This document shows, piece by piece, positions 14,279-15,191 of a stretch of 15,191 nt of DNA (positions are counted from its first letter, which is position 1; each line of letters opens with the position of its first letter). The position numbers were made by a program, and so were the translations under genes. The DNA comes from Akkermansiaceae bacterium (GTDB taxonomy: Bacteria; Verrucomicrobiota; Verrucomicrobiia; Verrucomicrobiales; Akkermansiaceae). The stretch is from assembly GCA_011524615.1 (NCBI GenBank), contig WTJZ01000132.1, forward strand, positions 1-15,191. Reading direction: 5' to 3'. The notes beneath the pieces were generated by a model, which searched no databases, was not told the origin of the DNA, and worked only from the letters and a program-made list of their open reading frames with translations.

Positions 14279-15191
14279 ATGGTAAAACATGTAATTGTAG
14301 CATTCGCCTTACTCACGTTCTTTACGTCTGCGAATACCGATAATCGTAAATGGGTCTTAAAGAGTGGTAGTACGCTCCAAGCAGAGCTCGTCTCCTTTGA
14401 TGAAGAGACACAGATCGTCACACTACTGGAAAATGATCGGGACGAGAAGCAACTCCCCTTCGACAGCTTTAGAGAAGTCGATAAGGCCTGGCTCCTCGAG
14501 TGGCTCAATATATCGGATGAAATCAATAATATGGCAGAGAGCCTCGGAGGCTCGCTAGAACATCATCGCGTCTCCGCACAGTTCGAGACAGACCTCTACG
14601 TCTATCACCCTGCCCTCGCTGAGGGGACCGTAGAAGAAGACCGCCCAGTGATGATCCTCTTCAATGCGGGAGCTAAGGCTCTCCGCTACATGAAGCGCCA
14701 TCTCGAGTCAGCAGAAGAGTCGGATATGCTACTCATCTGCTGTGGCCAGTTCCGAAACACGGGTGACGACATCGAGAAGGAATCTGCTTTTCTCGAACGC
14801 TTTAGAGAAGTCTTTCCTGCGATCTGTAACCACTTCCGCTTTAACAAGGATCTCGTCTTTATGGGCGGAAACTCAGGCGGTGCATGGCGAGCCTACCACT
14901 ACTCTGCTTGGATCGAGTATCCATGGGCAGGAATCTATGCGAATGGAGGATGGCTCGGTGGTGAAAAGTACTTCGAAGAAGACTACGCTGACGGGATGAA
15001 GGTCGCTATGGTGAACGGAAATGTAGACCATGCAGCGAACCACTGGGTCGAGCAAGACTCAGCGATCCTACAGCAGCACCAGGCCGATATTGCGATTATT
15101 TCATTCGAGGGTGGGCACCAAGTACCTCCAACTAAAACGATCACCAAGGCGTTTCGCTGGCTGATCGATGAAAGCAAAAAAACCTCAGAGG
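14279..15191 (+). CDS. Secreted alpha/beta-hydrolase-like protein with SHD1-like domain (3' end missing)
   Basis: An open frame of 304 codons runs off the right edge without a stop. A signal peptide (MVKHVIVAFALLTFFTSA, cleavage likely after A18) is followed by an SHD1-like module (about 23-78: WVLKSGSTLQAELVSF and LPFDSFREVDKAWLLEWL), a type common in secreted proteins of Planctomycetota and Verrucomicrobiota. The rest resembles esterase/PHB-depolymerase-type hydrolases: nucleophile elbow M-G-G-N-S199-G-G, acid D250 in NGNVDH and H280 in FEGGHQVPP, a complete Ser-Asp-His set in the right order. The substrate is unknown; an ester or polymer degraded in the periplasm or outside is inferred. 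The gene starts 52 bases after the lipoprotein stop with a hairpin between, so it may belong to the parC transcript or be separately controlled. Confidence 0.85.
   Translation, partial: MVKHVIVAFALLTFFTSANTDNRKWVLKSGSTLQAELVSFDEETQIVTLLENDRDEKQLPFDSFREVDKAWLLEWLNISDEINNMAESLGGSLEHHRVSAQFETDLYVYHPALAEGTVEEDRPVMILFNAGAKALRYMKRHLESAEESDMLLICCGQFRNTGDDIEKESAFLERFREVFPAICNHFRFNKDLVFMGGNSGGAWRAYHYSAWIEYPWAGIYANGGWLGGEKYFEEDYADGMKVAMVNGNVDHAANHWVEQDSAILQQHQADIAIISFEGGHQVPPTKTITKAFRWLIDESKKTSE

Overview
The window looks like chromosomal DNA from a Gram-negative bacterium of the PVC/Bacteroidota side of the tree, most likely Verrucomicrobiota. This is inferred from gene content only. The clues are a methionine synthase without its homocysteine domain, a ParC whose sequence resembles the Bacteroidota type, a secreted hydrolase with an SHD1-like N-terminal module, a lipoprotein with a Cys lipobox, an azurin-like blue copper protein, and an almost complete absence of Shine-Dalgarno sequences. 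There are no tRNA or rRNA genes, no CRISPR array and no transposase.

Left end (1-708): a small GxxExxY (PDDEXK_3) gene lies between two inverted 22-bp repeat arms, so it looks like a compact mobile or repeat-associated cassette. Immediately downstream is metH (709-3492), which covers the pterin, B12 and AdoMet domains but not the homocysteine/zinc domain. That domain must be supplied by another gene, possibly one just outside the left edge. A strong bidirectional terminator (3514-3553) separates metH from the converging minus-strand genes.

Middle (3570-10001, all minus strand, small gaps), in transcription order: a nitrate/bicarbonate-type solute-binding protein without a signal peptide (NasS/NrtA-like); mannose-6-phosphate isomerase; an MFS transporter; an Lrp/AsnC regulator and a class I aminotransferase only 4 nt apart, which resemble the Bacillus subtilis AlaR-AlaT alanine transaminase pair; and dihydroorotase. 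The NasS/NrtA-like gene diverges from a LysR regulator (10066-10977). The short gap between them holds a near-consensus sigma-54 (-24/-12) promoter pointing at the LysR gene and a T-N11-A inverted repeat that overlaps its start codon. This is the most system-like part of the window: a putative cytoplasmic anion sensor, a LysR regulator and a nitrogen-type promoter, with no transporter permease or ATPase next to them.

Right end (10978-15191): a second bidirectional terminator (11109-11141) lies between lysR and a convergent azurin-like copper protein that carries an unusual Cys/His cluster at its mature N terminus. Diverging from it is parC (Bacteroidota-like topoisomerase IV subunit A), which overlaps a small lipoprotein gene by ATGA. 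After a 10-bp-stem hairpin ending three bases before the next start codon comes a secreted alpha/beta-hydrolase-like protein, which runs off the right edge.
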